A stretch of DNA of 64,000 nt, taken from assembly GCA_032622095.1 (NCBI GenBank), contig CP136066.1:131965917-132029916 (forward strand), given 5' to 3'. A model generated the notes under the pieces. The model saw only the letters and a list, made by a program, of their open reading frames with translations, had not been told where the DNA came from and made no database searches. The translations under genes were made by a program, and so were the position numbers. Positions 44,909 through 56,554 of the stretch are shown one piece after another. The stretch comes from Siphonodentalium dalli (taxonomy: Eukaryota; Mollusca; Scaphopoda; Gadilida; Siphonodentaliidae). How positions within the stretch are numbered: position 1 is the first letter of the stretch; each line of letters opens with the position of its first letter.

Positions 44909-46345
44909 GAAATATTAGGTCGAATACAGTGTGTTGTAGGGTGACCCCTGATGAGACAAACTAAACATTCACCGGCTTATCCATCTCCGATCCAAAATGG
45001 CCGCCCAGATGGGTTCAAATATGGCACCTATACAATTTCTCGGCCCCTTAACCGTTTGATGTGGTAGAATTGGTGCTGTAGGGTGGCCCCAATATATACT
45101 GAATGTCGTGGTGCCCTATGTGACCCACCCCCCAGGACGGCGGCAACTTTGAATCGGGTTGGTGAAAGGGGTGATTACTTAATTTGTTTTACGGGCCACC
45201 CTACAACACCATTTATCTCAAATCGCCGTGGCTGATGCCATGATGGTGGACTTGACATACTTGACATATGTGCATAATATCAACTCGCATAATTAATGAA
45301 AAGGCTAATCGTGTAAGTTAATATCTGTATAATCAGTAAACGCTCTTTAAAATTTTTAAACCGTCCAAACAATTTGTTTCCACTAAAATGTCAGACTGGA
45401 AACAAGTAGACTCTGAAAGTAGACCGCCATATTTGATACTTTTGTTAATTTCAACTCGCACATCCACCAGAAGGTTAGTTATGAGGATTAATATTTGTAT
45501 AATAAGCAAACGCTCTTTAAATTCTTAAAACAGTCCAAAAACACTTTGTTTCAATAAAATTTCAACTGGACACAAGTCAACTCTGAAAGTAGACACGCTA
45601 TTGATAAATAAACCGTTCGCATGTCATTTTAGACAATCCGAAATTGCGCGACCGTTGTTTTTGACCAAAGGAATCTGACTTGTGAAATCAGTGAGGGTGG
45701 GGGTAGGGTTAGCTTTTCTGCGATATCTTTACCAACATTCGATGTATCGCGCATGGATGAAAAGCCGTATTTCCTTCATGATATAATGTCCATTTTCGTG
45801 GTCAGGCAGTCAGGGGTGGTGCTGTCGGCGCCTTTTTGGATTTCCCGTACCAAAAAGGCGGAAACGGCCGCAATTCAGGGGTTAACAGTGCCGTGTCCGC
45901 TCAAGCTATCGACTTGGGGATTAGAACTTTGGTACATGCGGGTCCATTCTACACGATAATGCAAACCCCATCTCGCTCGGACCCCTGGGGCGGTCCGGTC
46001 GGCGGGTGTTAATTTCGGCGTTTTTGCGTACATTTATAGCGAATTCGGCAGCAGCGTATGGGTTAATTTATTCACTTCCGCTGCAGCTAGCGACTTGTCA
46101 GATCGCGCATGGATGAATAGCCGTATTTCCTTCTTGATATTATGTCCATTTTCGTGGTCAGGCAGTCAGGGGTGGTGCGGTCGGCGCCTTTTTGGATTTC
46201 CCGTACCTGGCGGAAACGGCCGCAAGTCAGGGGTTAACAGTGTCGTGTTCGCTCGAGCTATCGACTTGGGGATTGGAACTTTGGTACATTCGGGTCCATT
46301 CTATACGATAGTGCAAACCCCATCTCGCTCGGTCCCCTGGGGCGG
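44909..46345. repeat. Mosaic of copied 38.9-39.7 kb segment and reverse satellite B
   Basis: 44911-45748 copies 38859-39694. It switches at GATGTATCG into reverse B (45747-46345) that matches 42155-42755 closely, including the duplicated GTACCAAAAAGGCGG variant. Both joins have only a few bases of shared sequence. Confidence 0.85.
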
Positions 46346-46683
46346 TCCGGTCGGGTGGTCGCCGAGCCCGTGCGACGCCAGCTTCGCGCATGCGCAGACG
46401 AGATCTCGAAACGGGTAGAGCTATCGACTTGAAATTTGCTATGTGAATGTATCTTTCCCCGGATACGAATTTTATCGGGTCGCCGAGCACGTGCGACACC
46501 AGCTTCGCGCATGCGCAGACCAGATCTCGGAAACGGGTAGAGCTATCGACTTGAAATTTGGTTTTTGAATAGCCCGGACAACGTCGGGCTGGGTAGAGCT
46601 ATCGACTTGAAATTTGGGTGGAGCTATCGACTTGAAATTTGATTTTTGAATAGCCCGGACAACGTCGGGCTCATCGGCTAGTA
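46346..46683 (-). repeat. Array A4 fragment, reverse
   Basis: A modules resume after GGTCGGGTGGTCGCCGAGCC and end GGGCTCATCGGCTAG at 46681, immediately followed by element X sequence TATATATTTGAGTCATTTGG. Confidence 0.85.
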
Positions 46684-47705
46684 TATATATTTGAGTCATT
46701 TGGCGAGTGGATGTATAAAGTCAATGTTATGATAGGCAATTGGGAACACGAAAACTACTTGCGTGCACCATTATCCCAATGGCACAAGCATCGCGAAAAT
46801 ACACAAACGATTACAACATTTTACGCTGAACACGAGTACAAAATATCGTAAGCGAAAACGCTCTTTATAAGAGATAGATGTTTTATTGACCTACATCATA
46901 GAAGACAATATATAGCTTTTCATGACTTTCCTTGTATTTACATGGTTCATGGTCAAATATATTTAACGATGTATGTACGAACACAAAGGGATAGAGACGG
47001 ATAGAGTTATCACAAATAAACCCCATCGACAGAAAAACCTACACATGGCGATTATAGTGTCAGATTGAGCAGGGAAATTTTAACTGGTTGTCGTATACGT
47101 ACGATTTCGATACATGTACAATGTAATTGAAAACAAACTGAATTGCCGGAGATAATAGACTGATAAAAATATTTCCAAGTTAAAAGGGTGAAAATATATA
47201 TTTCAAGTATATTTTCCAAAGGGTCGGTGTAACTTTATGTTTAAGTAGAAACTTAGATTTAACAACCAAAATTACACTGAATGTATAGGAAAACATCATG
47301 TATAAATTATAATTTGCAGTTACATTAGCTGGAAAATTTAGTCATTGTAATGATTATAACATATTCTCCAGTCTTAATTTTTAAATTCAGTGCCATTTTC
47401 TACCATGGAATCGCGGTAACATTCACGTATATGGTCTCCGCTGCCCGAGTACACCTCCTCCCTGAACCAGAAAACTATATTTGCACCCCATTCGGTTGAA
47501 ATTCTGCAATGGTTACTCAAGATTTCCAACTGTTAGAAATCCCCAAACCAACAATTCCAACCGATCGAAACTTCTCAACTAATTGGCATTTACCCCCATA
47601 AATCAATCATCACTAACTTTGGGACGAAGATTATTGTGATGCGCCAACACCCATTGAACGTCGCTGCATGACATTCCCAATTGTTGAGTATTTTGCTGAG
47701 AATCG

Positions 47706-47899
47706 CCCCCGTCACAACATAATTTATGTGGAATCCCTTATTTATCAAAGCCAATTTGTCTATGTTTATGAACGCCATCTCAAAAAATATATATCTACAC
47801 CACCCCCGTCACAACATAATTTATGTGGAATCCCTTATTTATCAAAGCCAATTTGTCTATGTTTATGAACGCCATCTCAAAAAATATATATCTACACCA
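47706..47899 (+). repeat. ~98 bp tandem duplication in element X copy 2
   Basis: CCCCCGTCACAACATAATTT to ATATATATCTACACCA occurs twice in tandem; copy 1 has it once (6377-6475). It shifts the frame of the X ORF. Confidence 0.85.
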
Positions 47900-48639
47900 T
47901 GCGTAATTTGAACCCATCATCCCAATATGACAACGATTGTATTGACCCGGTGAAACTTCGCACGTCGAGAAAGGGTTAATGCGTGAGTGCCAATACACAA
48001 AGCGATAATCCGACATATCGACATTTGCACGCGTTTCATTGCGGTGACAACCACTAATAATTCAGCATCGTATACTTGTAATGTTAACACCGTGTTCTAC
48101 CTGATTTGTGTTATGTCTGTACTATGGAACTCCCTAAGTTGGTAATTTATCAGCCCGTCAAGCGAGTTCTTGTTTTCCCCCAAGTTAGACAATTCGAGTA
48201 CTATAGAATAACAAACAGATGCAGCGTTGGGACACTCCAAACACCACAAAAACCGAACAGCTTGCTGCTGAAATGAATCTCAGTTACAGAATGGCTCTCA
48301 CAGAACATTATATAAGTCAGTTCACAACGATGTTTGGTGTGAAAAAAGGGTAATCGCCTATTGTTAAATTCCAATATCCAATGCAAGGAATTTACAAGAA
48401 CACAATTGCTCGAGTACTATAGAACACAAGTCTAGCTTTATACTAGACTGGGAAATTACCGACTAACGCTGTCCACGTGGAGAAACACGGCTATTGTAAA
48501 TATATAGTAGGGTAATGTGGGGCATAATGCGACACATAAGTACATTAGACCCCATCATGCCACTAAAAACGATGGAAGGGCACACATTATTAAACTAAAA
48601 GTTAGATAAATATTTCCACTATATATATTATACGAGAAG

Positions 48640-49375
48640 GTGACCCGACTTCGTCCGGACTTTGACCTTGAATTGTCCATTTTGAAGGTCAAGTGGGGTC
48701 ACGATTTGACCAGTCCAAAACACTGCCCGAACAAAAGTACCCGACAAACGTGCCCGTCGAAATCCATCCGGTTTTACCCGATTTGACCTCGAATTGATCA
48801 TTTTGAAGGTCAAGGTCAGGTCGGGGTCACGACTCGACCCGTCGAATACACTCAGTGGACAAAAGTAACCCTACGTATCAAATTTCATCGAAATCATATC
48901 AAAATTCGCGATTTGACCTTGAATTGACCCGATTTCAAGGTCAAGGTCACGTCGCACGGGTAAATGAATAGGCTTATGAGACTCCCCATACGAAAGTACC
49001 ACCACATACCAAGTTTCATCAAAATCCCGTGATATTCGGCCGTTTGACCTTGAAATGACCCGATGTCAAGGTCAAGTCGCACGGGCAAATTAATAGGCCC
49101 ATGTAACTCCCCGGCCGAAAATACCACCACATACCGGTACCAAGTTTCATCGAAATCCCGTGATACTCGTGCGTTTGACCTTTAAATGACCCGATTTCAA
49201 GGTCAAGGTCATTCGCACGGGCAAATTAATAGGCCTATGTCACTCCCCGGCCGAAAATACCCCCACATAGCAAGTTTCATCGAAATCGGCTCGGCCGTTT
49301 TCGAGTCCATTGGAAACAGACAGACAGACACACAGACAGATCTTCCAAAATATATATATAATAGATAATACTCGC
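48640..49375 (+). mobile_element. Pearl-like element with five ~130 bp repeats
   Basis: It opens GAGAAGGTGACCCGACTTCG and then has about five units of TTTGACCTTGAATTGACCCG, CAAGGTCAAGGTCACGTCGC and ACATACCAAGTTTCATCGAA. It ends in GACAGACAGACACACAGACA and TCTTCCAAAATATATATATA. Same layout as array A but different sequence. Confidence 0.75.
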
Positions 49376-49618
49376 ACTTGCCTGGGAAGCACCAATTTAT
49401 GAACAGCAATACTCCCCGTCGACGTACCCAATCCGTCGCATTATGCCCCATACATGTACGGGGTACAATACGACACATTTGACATTACAACATCAGCATA
49501 TATACCGAACCTAATAAATGCAAGACGGTCTGCGGTTTCTTTTCTTTGGTGGATTGAAAGAATGTATAAGCGTTATTTAAAGTCATAGCAGCAGACCAAT
49601 GAGACATTTTATTGATTT

Positions 49619-50275
49619 ACTATAGAGGATGGACCCGGCGATGCTCGGGAAAAATAGAGATTTTAACAAATAAACATAGGCTACTTCATGTAAGAACACA
49701 CAAATCCACCAGCGTGTTTATTTTAAAATACATCTGACAGAAGGTGAACTCCTATGGTGTATTTAAAACGATAATTCGAATAAAAGTTGCCGAAAATGTC
49801 AAAAAACAATATTACGCTGCTGCTCTGGGGTTTAAAATTCCCGCTGTCTGGTCGCCCGATTCCGCCTAGGTTTTTGTGAAATGCGAGCCAAGTTTCTTTT
49901 TTTCCGGCGGCATTAGGGCCTACTAAATAGACGAAAATGTGCAAGAGCAATTAATTATGTCCGCTAATGTGTTGCTGAACGAATTGACTAATGAGCGGAA
50001 GCGGCGTAATTGCCAGGGCTCTGTACTGAACGTTTAACTATGACGTCACGATAATGATGAATAGGCCTACATGGTTACGGATTAAAATGATCCCGTAACA
50101 TGAAAACGCGACGTCTGGCACAAACAGTACCCAGCCCATGTCCTTCCCCGGGTCAAGTTACGCCTAGATACCAAATTTCGAGGCGATCGGTCGAGAAACC
50201 ACAAAGTGTATAGGGAACACACATAGGCCTACACACACACAGACATTCGCATTTATATATTAAGATATGGCGGGT
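49619..50275 (+). mobile_element. Second pearl-like element, diverged
   Basis: It opens AGAGGATGGACCCGGCGATG and closes with TACCAAATTTCGAGGCGATC, GGTCGAGAAACCAC, ACACACACACAGACATTC and TTTATATATTAAGATAT. The inner part is unrecognised. The boundaries are approximate. Confidence 0.5.
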
Positions 50276-50912
50276 AAAATAGCACCATAAAGTTTTGATT
50301 TAAGGAAATGGCCGGGGTAGTGTTAACAATAATTATTTATCTATATCATGTTTTAAAATTTGGGAATGATCGAATATGTTTTGTATTTCTTTTGAACTAA
50401 GGTTACGATAAGCTTTTATTTTTCCATGTTTGATTTGCGATATGCCTAATATCATATTTTTTTCTCGTACTGGTTGTACCCGAGTGTCGCATTATGCCTC
50501 ACAACCAGACAACCTGTCTCTCCCCCAAATATGAGTGAATGTGAATAACCGATGGACATATATAGAACTGATCAACTTACTATATAACTCGTCTTACTTT
50601 ACCAACATACGCATGTAGCTTTGATGGTAGTGGTAAGATGTTCTCGTTTTAACATGTACAAGACCTACCGGAAGTTATAAACCATTCAAAAAGGGGGTCA
50701 CCAAATGTGGGTAGTCTAACCCTACTCCGGCGTTTCGCATGTGAGATTAAACAGTCATAATGATGTCGGTCCAGTTGGGATGTCCACTTCTATGATTGGT
50801 CTTACAAAAATAATAAATGTGCGATTCAACTTCAGTCATGGAAAAATCATATGGCCTGATAACGACCGTCTGTCGCATTATGCCCCGCGTCGCATTACCC
50901 TATAGGCCCCTG

Positions 50913-51240
50913 GGTGTTTAGTTACATATAACCATTAATTGCGCTTAAGCGCAATTAATTATTAAATGTGAATTTGGCCTCCCATACTTTAGCAGCCCGG
51001 CTGAAATGCCATATACTATACTGCCATATACTGTCTGAATTTGCCTGGGCCGAATCTTACCGAAGTTCACACTCCCCTCCAGATCAACGATTAGGTACGA
51101 GAATTATGTAGTACGTAGACGAGAAAGTTCTCACGCGGTATCGTGCACTTTACTGGTTACTATGAAAACAAAGATGGTGGACAGTCGGCTGAAATTTTAG
51201 CACGATTTTTACCAACAACGAATTTTTAACAACAGAACGT
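50913..51240 (-). repeat. Relative of the Polinton-flank palindrome repeat
   Basis: TTGCGCTTAAGCGCAA with TATTAAATGTGAATTTGGCC and TCCCATACTTTAGCAG are the reverse of 890-990. The rest to 51240 shows no gene. Confidence 0.65.
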
Positions 51241-51255
51241 GCCCTGCAACAAATC

Positions 51256-51400
51256 ATGAGCAGTAAATTGAATATCAAGGCTTCGAAGAGGGACAGACCC
51301 AGATCATCTGGTTCGTTCAGCGACAAAATTGCCAGATTGAATCAAATACAAAATAATTCATTCAATTTCATTTTCAATTTCAATGATTTTCATGATCAGA
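51256..51400 (+). CDS. Possible first exon, low confidence
   Basis: ATG followed by SKLNIKASKRDRPRSSGSFS and DKIARLNQIQ, protein-like for ~35 codons. The frame then runs into low-complexity TTCAATTTCAATT and GAT-rich sequence (51390-51500). No donor site is obvious and no family is recognised. It could be chance. Confidence 0.2.
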
Positions 51401-51489
51401 TGATCATGATGATGATGTTGTCATTGTTGATGATGTTGATGATGATTATTAATATTTATTATATTAATATTATTATTATATTAATAATA

Positions 51490-51730
51490 TCTCTATATAA
51501 TTCAGTATATATAAAACCCGTCGTCTGTGTGTGTGTATCTGTGTGTGTATAACTTACTATAAGTCGGTCACGCTTTTGTTTTGGCGCGTTAATATTATTA
51601 ATAATAACTTTACAACCATGCGATGATGCGTGCAAATGCAATGTGGCCCAAATTTGTATCACGGCCTATATTGTGGCGTAAGAGATGACTCACCAAATTT
51701 TACACCGATTGGTCAAAGCAAACATGAGAT
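51490..51730 (-). repeat. Possible truncated pearl-like unit
   Basis: TATATATAAAACCCGTCGTC, a GT-rich stretch and CACCAAATTTTACACCGATT echo the terminal module and microsatellite of the A class, in poor condition. Confidence 0.3.
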
Positions 51731-53137
51731 CTAAAACTTAAAGACTAAATTCTAACTTAGTCCCCAAAATTCCAAATGGCAAATGCAGTAATTCACTAAT
51801 TGCACTCAACTTTCAAGTATTATTACTCAAATATTAGTATAGACACTATTTCTTATGACGTTTGTCGAAATGACGTCATGTGACGTCGAACGCAAACCCA
51901 CACTTGCTTTGCTATTGTAGACGAAACTTCCATGCGCTCTAGCCTCTACCAAAGCGTTGTTGGAAATAGGCTCTAAATTAATTTGTCAGTTCAGGTTGAG
52001 TGTGCCTCAATATAAGTAACGAATGTTGATTTTGTCGTGGAAGTGCATTTACAGCTATGATCTTATTAAGCGACCTGTTTAACGAGGTTATGGGCTGGTA
52101 CTTGTTTAAAAGCTATTTAATTATCAATTGTCAAGATACAATGAATGCATACGCGGGTATGTCCTCCGCTCATTCTTCTCTATCTAAAAGTCTGGTCCTG
52201 GATAATGGTGACCTTTTGCACCACGTTAAACTTAAACATCTTTACTAAAAAGTCTGGTCCTACCGTCCTGGATAACGGTGACCTTTGCACAACGTTAGAC
52301 TTAAACACATTAGATTGTCACAGTACTTACCACGGTGATACCACCAGAATACCGCGGTGATACCACCAGACTTCCAGCGTTTATCATTTTGTACAGCGGT
52401 GGAGGGCGGTTGACCCGTGGTACTGGGCGGTATTCGTACTGCTGGTCACCGCGTTATTGGTGCTCATTACCACCGTACACTGCGTTATTTTTTCGTGACT
52501 GCGTGTAACCACGTTCAATTTACCATGAACCGCCCTCCACCGCGAAGTGAAAACATACTAGACAGCCTGCAGGAATCCAATTCGTGATCTCGGGAAGTTA
52601 AAAATACATTATTATTGTAAGGACGGTACCGCCTTCATTCTCTCTCGGGCTATGTCTGTGCACGATAGCTTCACGCGGTTGAATACATGATGTATAACTT
52701 CTATATCTTATGCTAAAAAAAAAAAATAGGTGTGTTTCCGGTATTTCGGTTTCTGGATGCCGACCCTAAACTTTATATATTTTCCCCGTACCAAAATCAA
52801 AACATAAAAGTGAAACACAAATAAAGCAACGTTTCGTATAAACAAGGTGAAGTCCGATGCGACTTGCAGTGATACTGATCATATAATTTACAATCAATAC
52901 TGAATTACGACTTTGAATAGTTAAAGACAAAGCCATGGCATCGTGGTCCTTTCTTTGATCGAGGATGAAAGGGAATCTCGCAGAGAAAGTGACACCAAGT
53001 AATCATAAATCATGTTCACTCAACCAGTTACGATATAGCAGGTGCACAATTTCTAGACAATGCTAACATAATTCTTGTTTGATGTTACCGCGAAGTTTGT
53101 GGGTGAGAGCTACCGAAACCGTGATCAGCACGACACA
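51731..53137. other. No gene recognised; short repeats and a foldback
   Basis: A ~70 bp tandem duplication at 52185-52315 (AAAAGTCTGGTCCT, GGATAA-GGTGACC). A perfect 16 bp inverted pair GCGGTGGAGGGCGGTT (52396-52411) and AACCGCCCTCCACCGC (52528-52543) with many GGTGATACCACCAG-like motifs between and before. The remainder is unassigned. Confidence 0.6.
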
Positions 53138-53145
53138 ATAATAAG

Positions 53146-54606
53146 TAGAGGTGCCACGATTATTGATTTTGATAGTCGATAATCGGTCTTCAATAATCGA
53201 CTATAATCGATTAATCGTACCTAATATTAATAACATTAGTGGAAGTATTCCGTAATATGGCATATTGGCTGGGTGCTGGTTAACTGCACTGTCACTGGTT
53301 GTTTGCATCATCGGCTGATGTAATTTTTACGTTAATAAAGTGCATCATAAACCACTGTTACTAGTAATGACTAATGAGCACAATGTATTGAATACCAGCA
53401 CAGTTCTCGGCGATGTTATGGTTATAATATTTCTGAGTTCATTAGAACGAACGTAGCGATTAATTTCAGTGTTATGAATAGCCAAATATACAAACAATAT
53501 AAAAGTAGGAATGAATGATGGACGCCGGCGGTTCCTAAAAAATGGAATTGAATGTTGCGGAAACTAAAAGTTTCATCAAACTTCCAGAGCGTGGTTAACA
53601 ATCACAAACGTGTGCTCCCACCCGCAAATTGCAGAACTCAGAACAAGCAAAGTATTTGATAATAGTCAGTTTCATAGCATTCACGGTATGTTTCACCACA
53701 CAATATGTGACAGCCTTTACTAGTAACTTCTAAGTATACTTATGCAAACAAAGTACACTCGCAATTACATTGCGGAGAACATCGCTGATTAAAATGCCGT
53801 ATATATTGGTTCCCTGGTTTTAGAGAATGTCAATCAACTTCCCATTGGTCCAATCAGATTCAAGGGCGAGTGCATTCAGTTCATTGAACACGGTGACATT
53901 GAACTGCCGACTGTTTGCAACATATTAGTAGTACTCATGTTATTGGAATCTCTTTGATACGCGATCAAAAGATGTTAACCCCTCGGTCAGCCCTGGGAAT
54001 TAAGGAAAATTTGCCTAGGCAATATTTTTGCCTAGGTGAAAGAAATCGGCCTAGGCAAAAACAGATTTTACCTAGGCAATTTTGCAACAATATTGCCATC
54101 TCAAATCAATATGATTCAATAATAACCTGAAAGCTTAGTTATTTTGGAGAACATTTCCAGGCCACTACTCGTCATATATTTACATTCCACAAATCATCTC
54201 CAAAACTAGTGCCCTTATGGGTAGCTAGTTAATGGCCCAGTGCCATGGAAACAATTTTAGGACAATATATGTAAAGAGTGATTTAAGGAAGTCATTTTGG
54301 CTAAAGAGGTTCCTATTATGATAGCCACAAATCAATTTTAGTAACCCAATGAACTTGTTTTACCAAGGCAATATAATTGCCTAGGCAAACTGATTTTGCC
54401 TCTGCTTTTACCTAGGCATTGCCTATTGCCTAGGCTAATTCCCAGGGCTGCTCGGTTGTAGATTAATCTGTGTAAAACAAACACAGTATTCAATAATACC
54501 TGGCATTTTCTGACGTCCGAAATAGATTAATCGACGATGGAAATGGTAATCGATTATCGGACTTATCAACGGTTCATCCATTATACGATTAATCGTGGCA
54601 CCCCTA
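53146..54606. mobile_element. hAT-like non-autonomous element, 1461 bp
   Basis: Inverted ends TAGAGGTGCCACGATTATTG and, reversed, TAGGGGTGCCACGATTAATC. The flanking 8 bp are ATAATAAG (53138-53145) and AAAATAAG (54607-54614), one mismatch, as expected for an aged hAT duplication. Subterminal ATCGATTA motifs at both ends. No transposase. Confidence 0.8.
53988..54450. mobile_element. 463 bp palindromic element nested in the hAT-like element
   Basis: Ends CAGCCCTGGGAATTA and TAATTCCCAGGGCTG, flanked by CTCGGT (53982-53987 and 54451-54456). Both subterminal zones are filled with the palindrome TTGCCTAGGCAA and variants (seven or eight copies). Confidence 0.82.
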
Positions 54607-54614
54607 AAAATAAG

Positions 54615-56084
54615 TGCACGTACATGGCGATTGGCCGGCTCAAAATCGTATATTGTTGAAAGTTACAGATATTTAAAAAGTAAAATTTTATTGACCAATT
54701 AGTCGGGAGAATGAAGTTACAGTAATTAGAGTTCAACGTACCGAATGCAATGCAGAGATTCGAAACAGTCAACCTCACGGCATGTGATTGACACACAGTA
54801 AATTACCGGTACATCAAACAATGGAGCACGGGCATGTCTCCAGATACCATGGGGTTCACGATGGGTGAAAAGTCTCCATTTAACTTTCATGTACGAATAA
54901 ATTGGAGGTACATAAAAGGGATGAACACTAAAATATATATATATTATATAATTGTATGTTCTGCATTGTATGCAGTACAAAATAGTTCAAACTTATTTGG
55001 GTCCACTGCTGCTGTATAAGTTCGAACCACAGTAACATCCAGCGTCCATATCGCAACTGAACATTGTAAATTCTCTGACAATAGACCAATGTAATGCGCT
55101 TGGAAACTTGAAAGATTTGATGTTGCTACGTCAACAGTCACTGAGCACGTGCGCATCCGTGATTATTGTCGGTGGCATTGTTTGATCTCTTGCAATGTTT
55201 AGCGGTCAAATGCATTTGCTGTACTCGGCAGTTCAGGGTACAAATTATTTTCACATATTCTTATCTAATCACGTTCGGATGAAACGCATGCATGTTTGGC
55301 ATTGGAAAGGGGAAACGTATGCCTCTATATAATAAGTCTGTTTGGTTCGCGCAAGATAATTATGCACAAATCTGATAATCTGAGTAACGACAATAACACT
55401 AACTAAATTGAAAGTGTTTGTTGCAACAACAAAAAAACATACTGAATTCCAAGATGATTTAAATTGTTTTGTATGTTTACTCGGTAAGACAATCAGCCGC
55501 ACATTTTGGCATTTGGCTCACACTATTGTGTATTGGCAATACAGTTCACGGAGACGAACACCATTTGTTTGCATATTGGCAGTCACATGTCGCCTCCCGT
55601 CAATAAACCTCGGTAAAAAAAACGCCTTATCAAGGATATTTTTAGCGGACTGCCCGTAAGTGACTTGACTAAAATTACACGAGGACCTCAACCAATGAGG
55701 AACTTCGTACTCAAATATCAATTTAAGCGAGGAATGAATGTATGGTCAGTTTCTTAACAAACTAACACATTTCACACCCAACAAAGTTGTGTTGACTGTT
55801 ATTTCCACCGCGTTGAGGAAAATTATAACTATGTTGCATAAATACTATAACCGCGTTGATGGTAATTTTTCAATGCGGTCTCATGGTGGTTCCAATGCGG
55901 TTGAGGGGGATACTTATTTTTAGAATATGTGTTCCCATATTCTCGTGCCCCTAACGATAAAATATATGGATATATGAGGTTCGGCACAGCGGCAATGTTA
56001 TATATTTTATGCCTCCGAAACATGGCGAGCATTGCTCTTAGAACATGCTTGGGACTATACAACACACCAGGCGCCTATTTTGAG
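54615..56084. other. No gene recognised
   Basis: Only short unrelated frames. Around 55805-55905 ACCGCGTTGA/GCGGTT motifs recur four times. Nothing else stands out. Confidence 0.5.
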
Positions 56085-56238
56085 CGGCAAATTTGAATTT
56101 TGAGACAAGGGGTTGCTTCGGTGGCCGTGTGGTATTGACGTCGGACTTTGAGTCGCAAGGCGCGCTCGCCGTCGGGCCGGGGTTCGTATCCCACCCAATT
56201 TCAAAAAATTTGCATTGTCTCAAAATTCAAATTTGCCG
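56085..56238 (+). mobile_element. tRNA-like (SINE-type) sequence inside a 24 bp inverted repeat
   Basis: CGGCAAATTTGAATTTTGAG...CAA (56085-56108) is the exact complement of 56215-56238. Between them, 56117-56195 resembles a class II tRNA: GGTGGCCGTGTGGT as A box region, a long variable region, and GGGGTTCGTATCCC as B box. It is likely a pol III SINE head or tRNA pseudogene captured in a foldback. Confidence 0.55.
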
Positions 56239-56554
56239 ATAAAATATATTTAATTATAACCAACTTAATTTTAAGGAAACTTACTCAATTAGCCAAATGT
56301 TTTGTGACAACATGTGACAATTTGCAGTACTACTAGTACTACTACTAGTACCAGTTAGTACTACTAACTTAAGTTAGTCTTACTCTCTCTTAATCCGGTT
56401 GCAATTTTTACCAGATGGGCAATTCCACGGTGTCGGACGTACACATCAGAGAGAAAATCATAACATATGGATCCAGGGATTTTTTGGGGACACCTGTTTT
56501 GGGACCATGATATGTGGAAGGCATATCCTGAGGGCCATAGGCCCGAGATGGGGG

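Larger units (their letters stand above)
48510..50900. mobile_element. TA-flanked DNA transposon nested in element X copy 2, 2391 bp
   Basis: TA is on both sides (48508-48509, 50901-50902). The ends are GGGTAATGTGGGGCATAATG and, reversed, GGGTAATGCGACGCGGGGCA. Removing it restores the element X terminus. The TGTCGCATTATGCCCC motif recurs internally at ~49434 and ~50485. No transposase is recognisable; the superfamily is uncertain (TA target suggests Tc1/mariner-like or a similar group). Confidence 0.82.
43335..50912. mobile_element. Element X copy 2, heavily interrupted
   Basis: Ends are CAGGGGCCTATAATATAG at 43335 and ATAGGCCCCTG ending 50912. Element-specific sequence is 43335-43567, 46684-48509 and 50903-50912. 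It is interrupted by a repeat mosaic (43568-46683) and by a TA-flanked transposon (48510-50900). It lacks the two inserts seen in copy 1. No clear target duplication. Confidence 0.85.
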
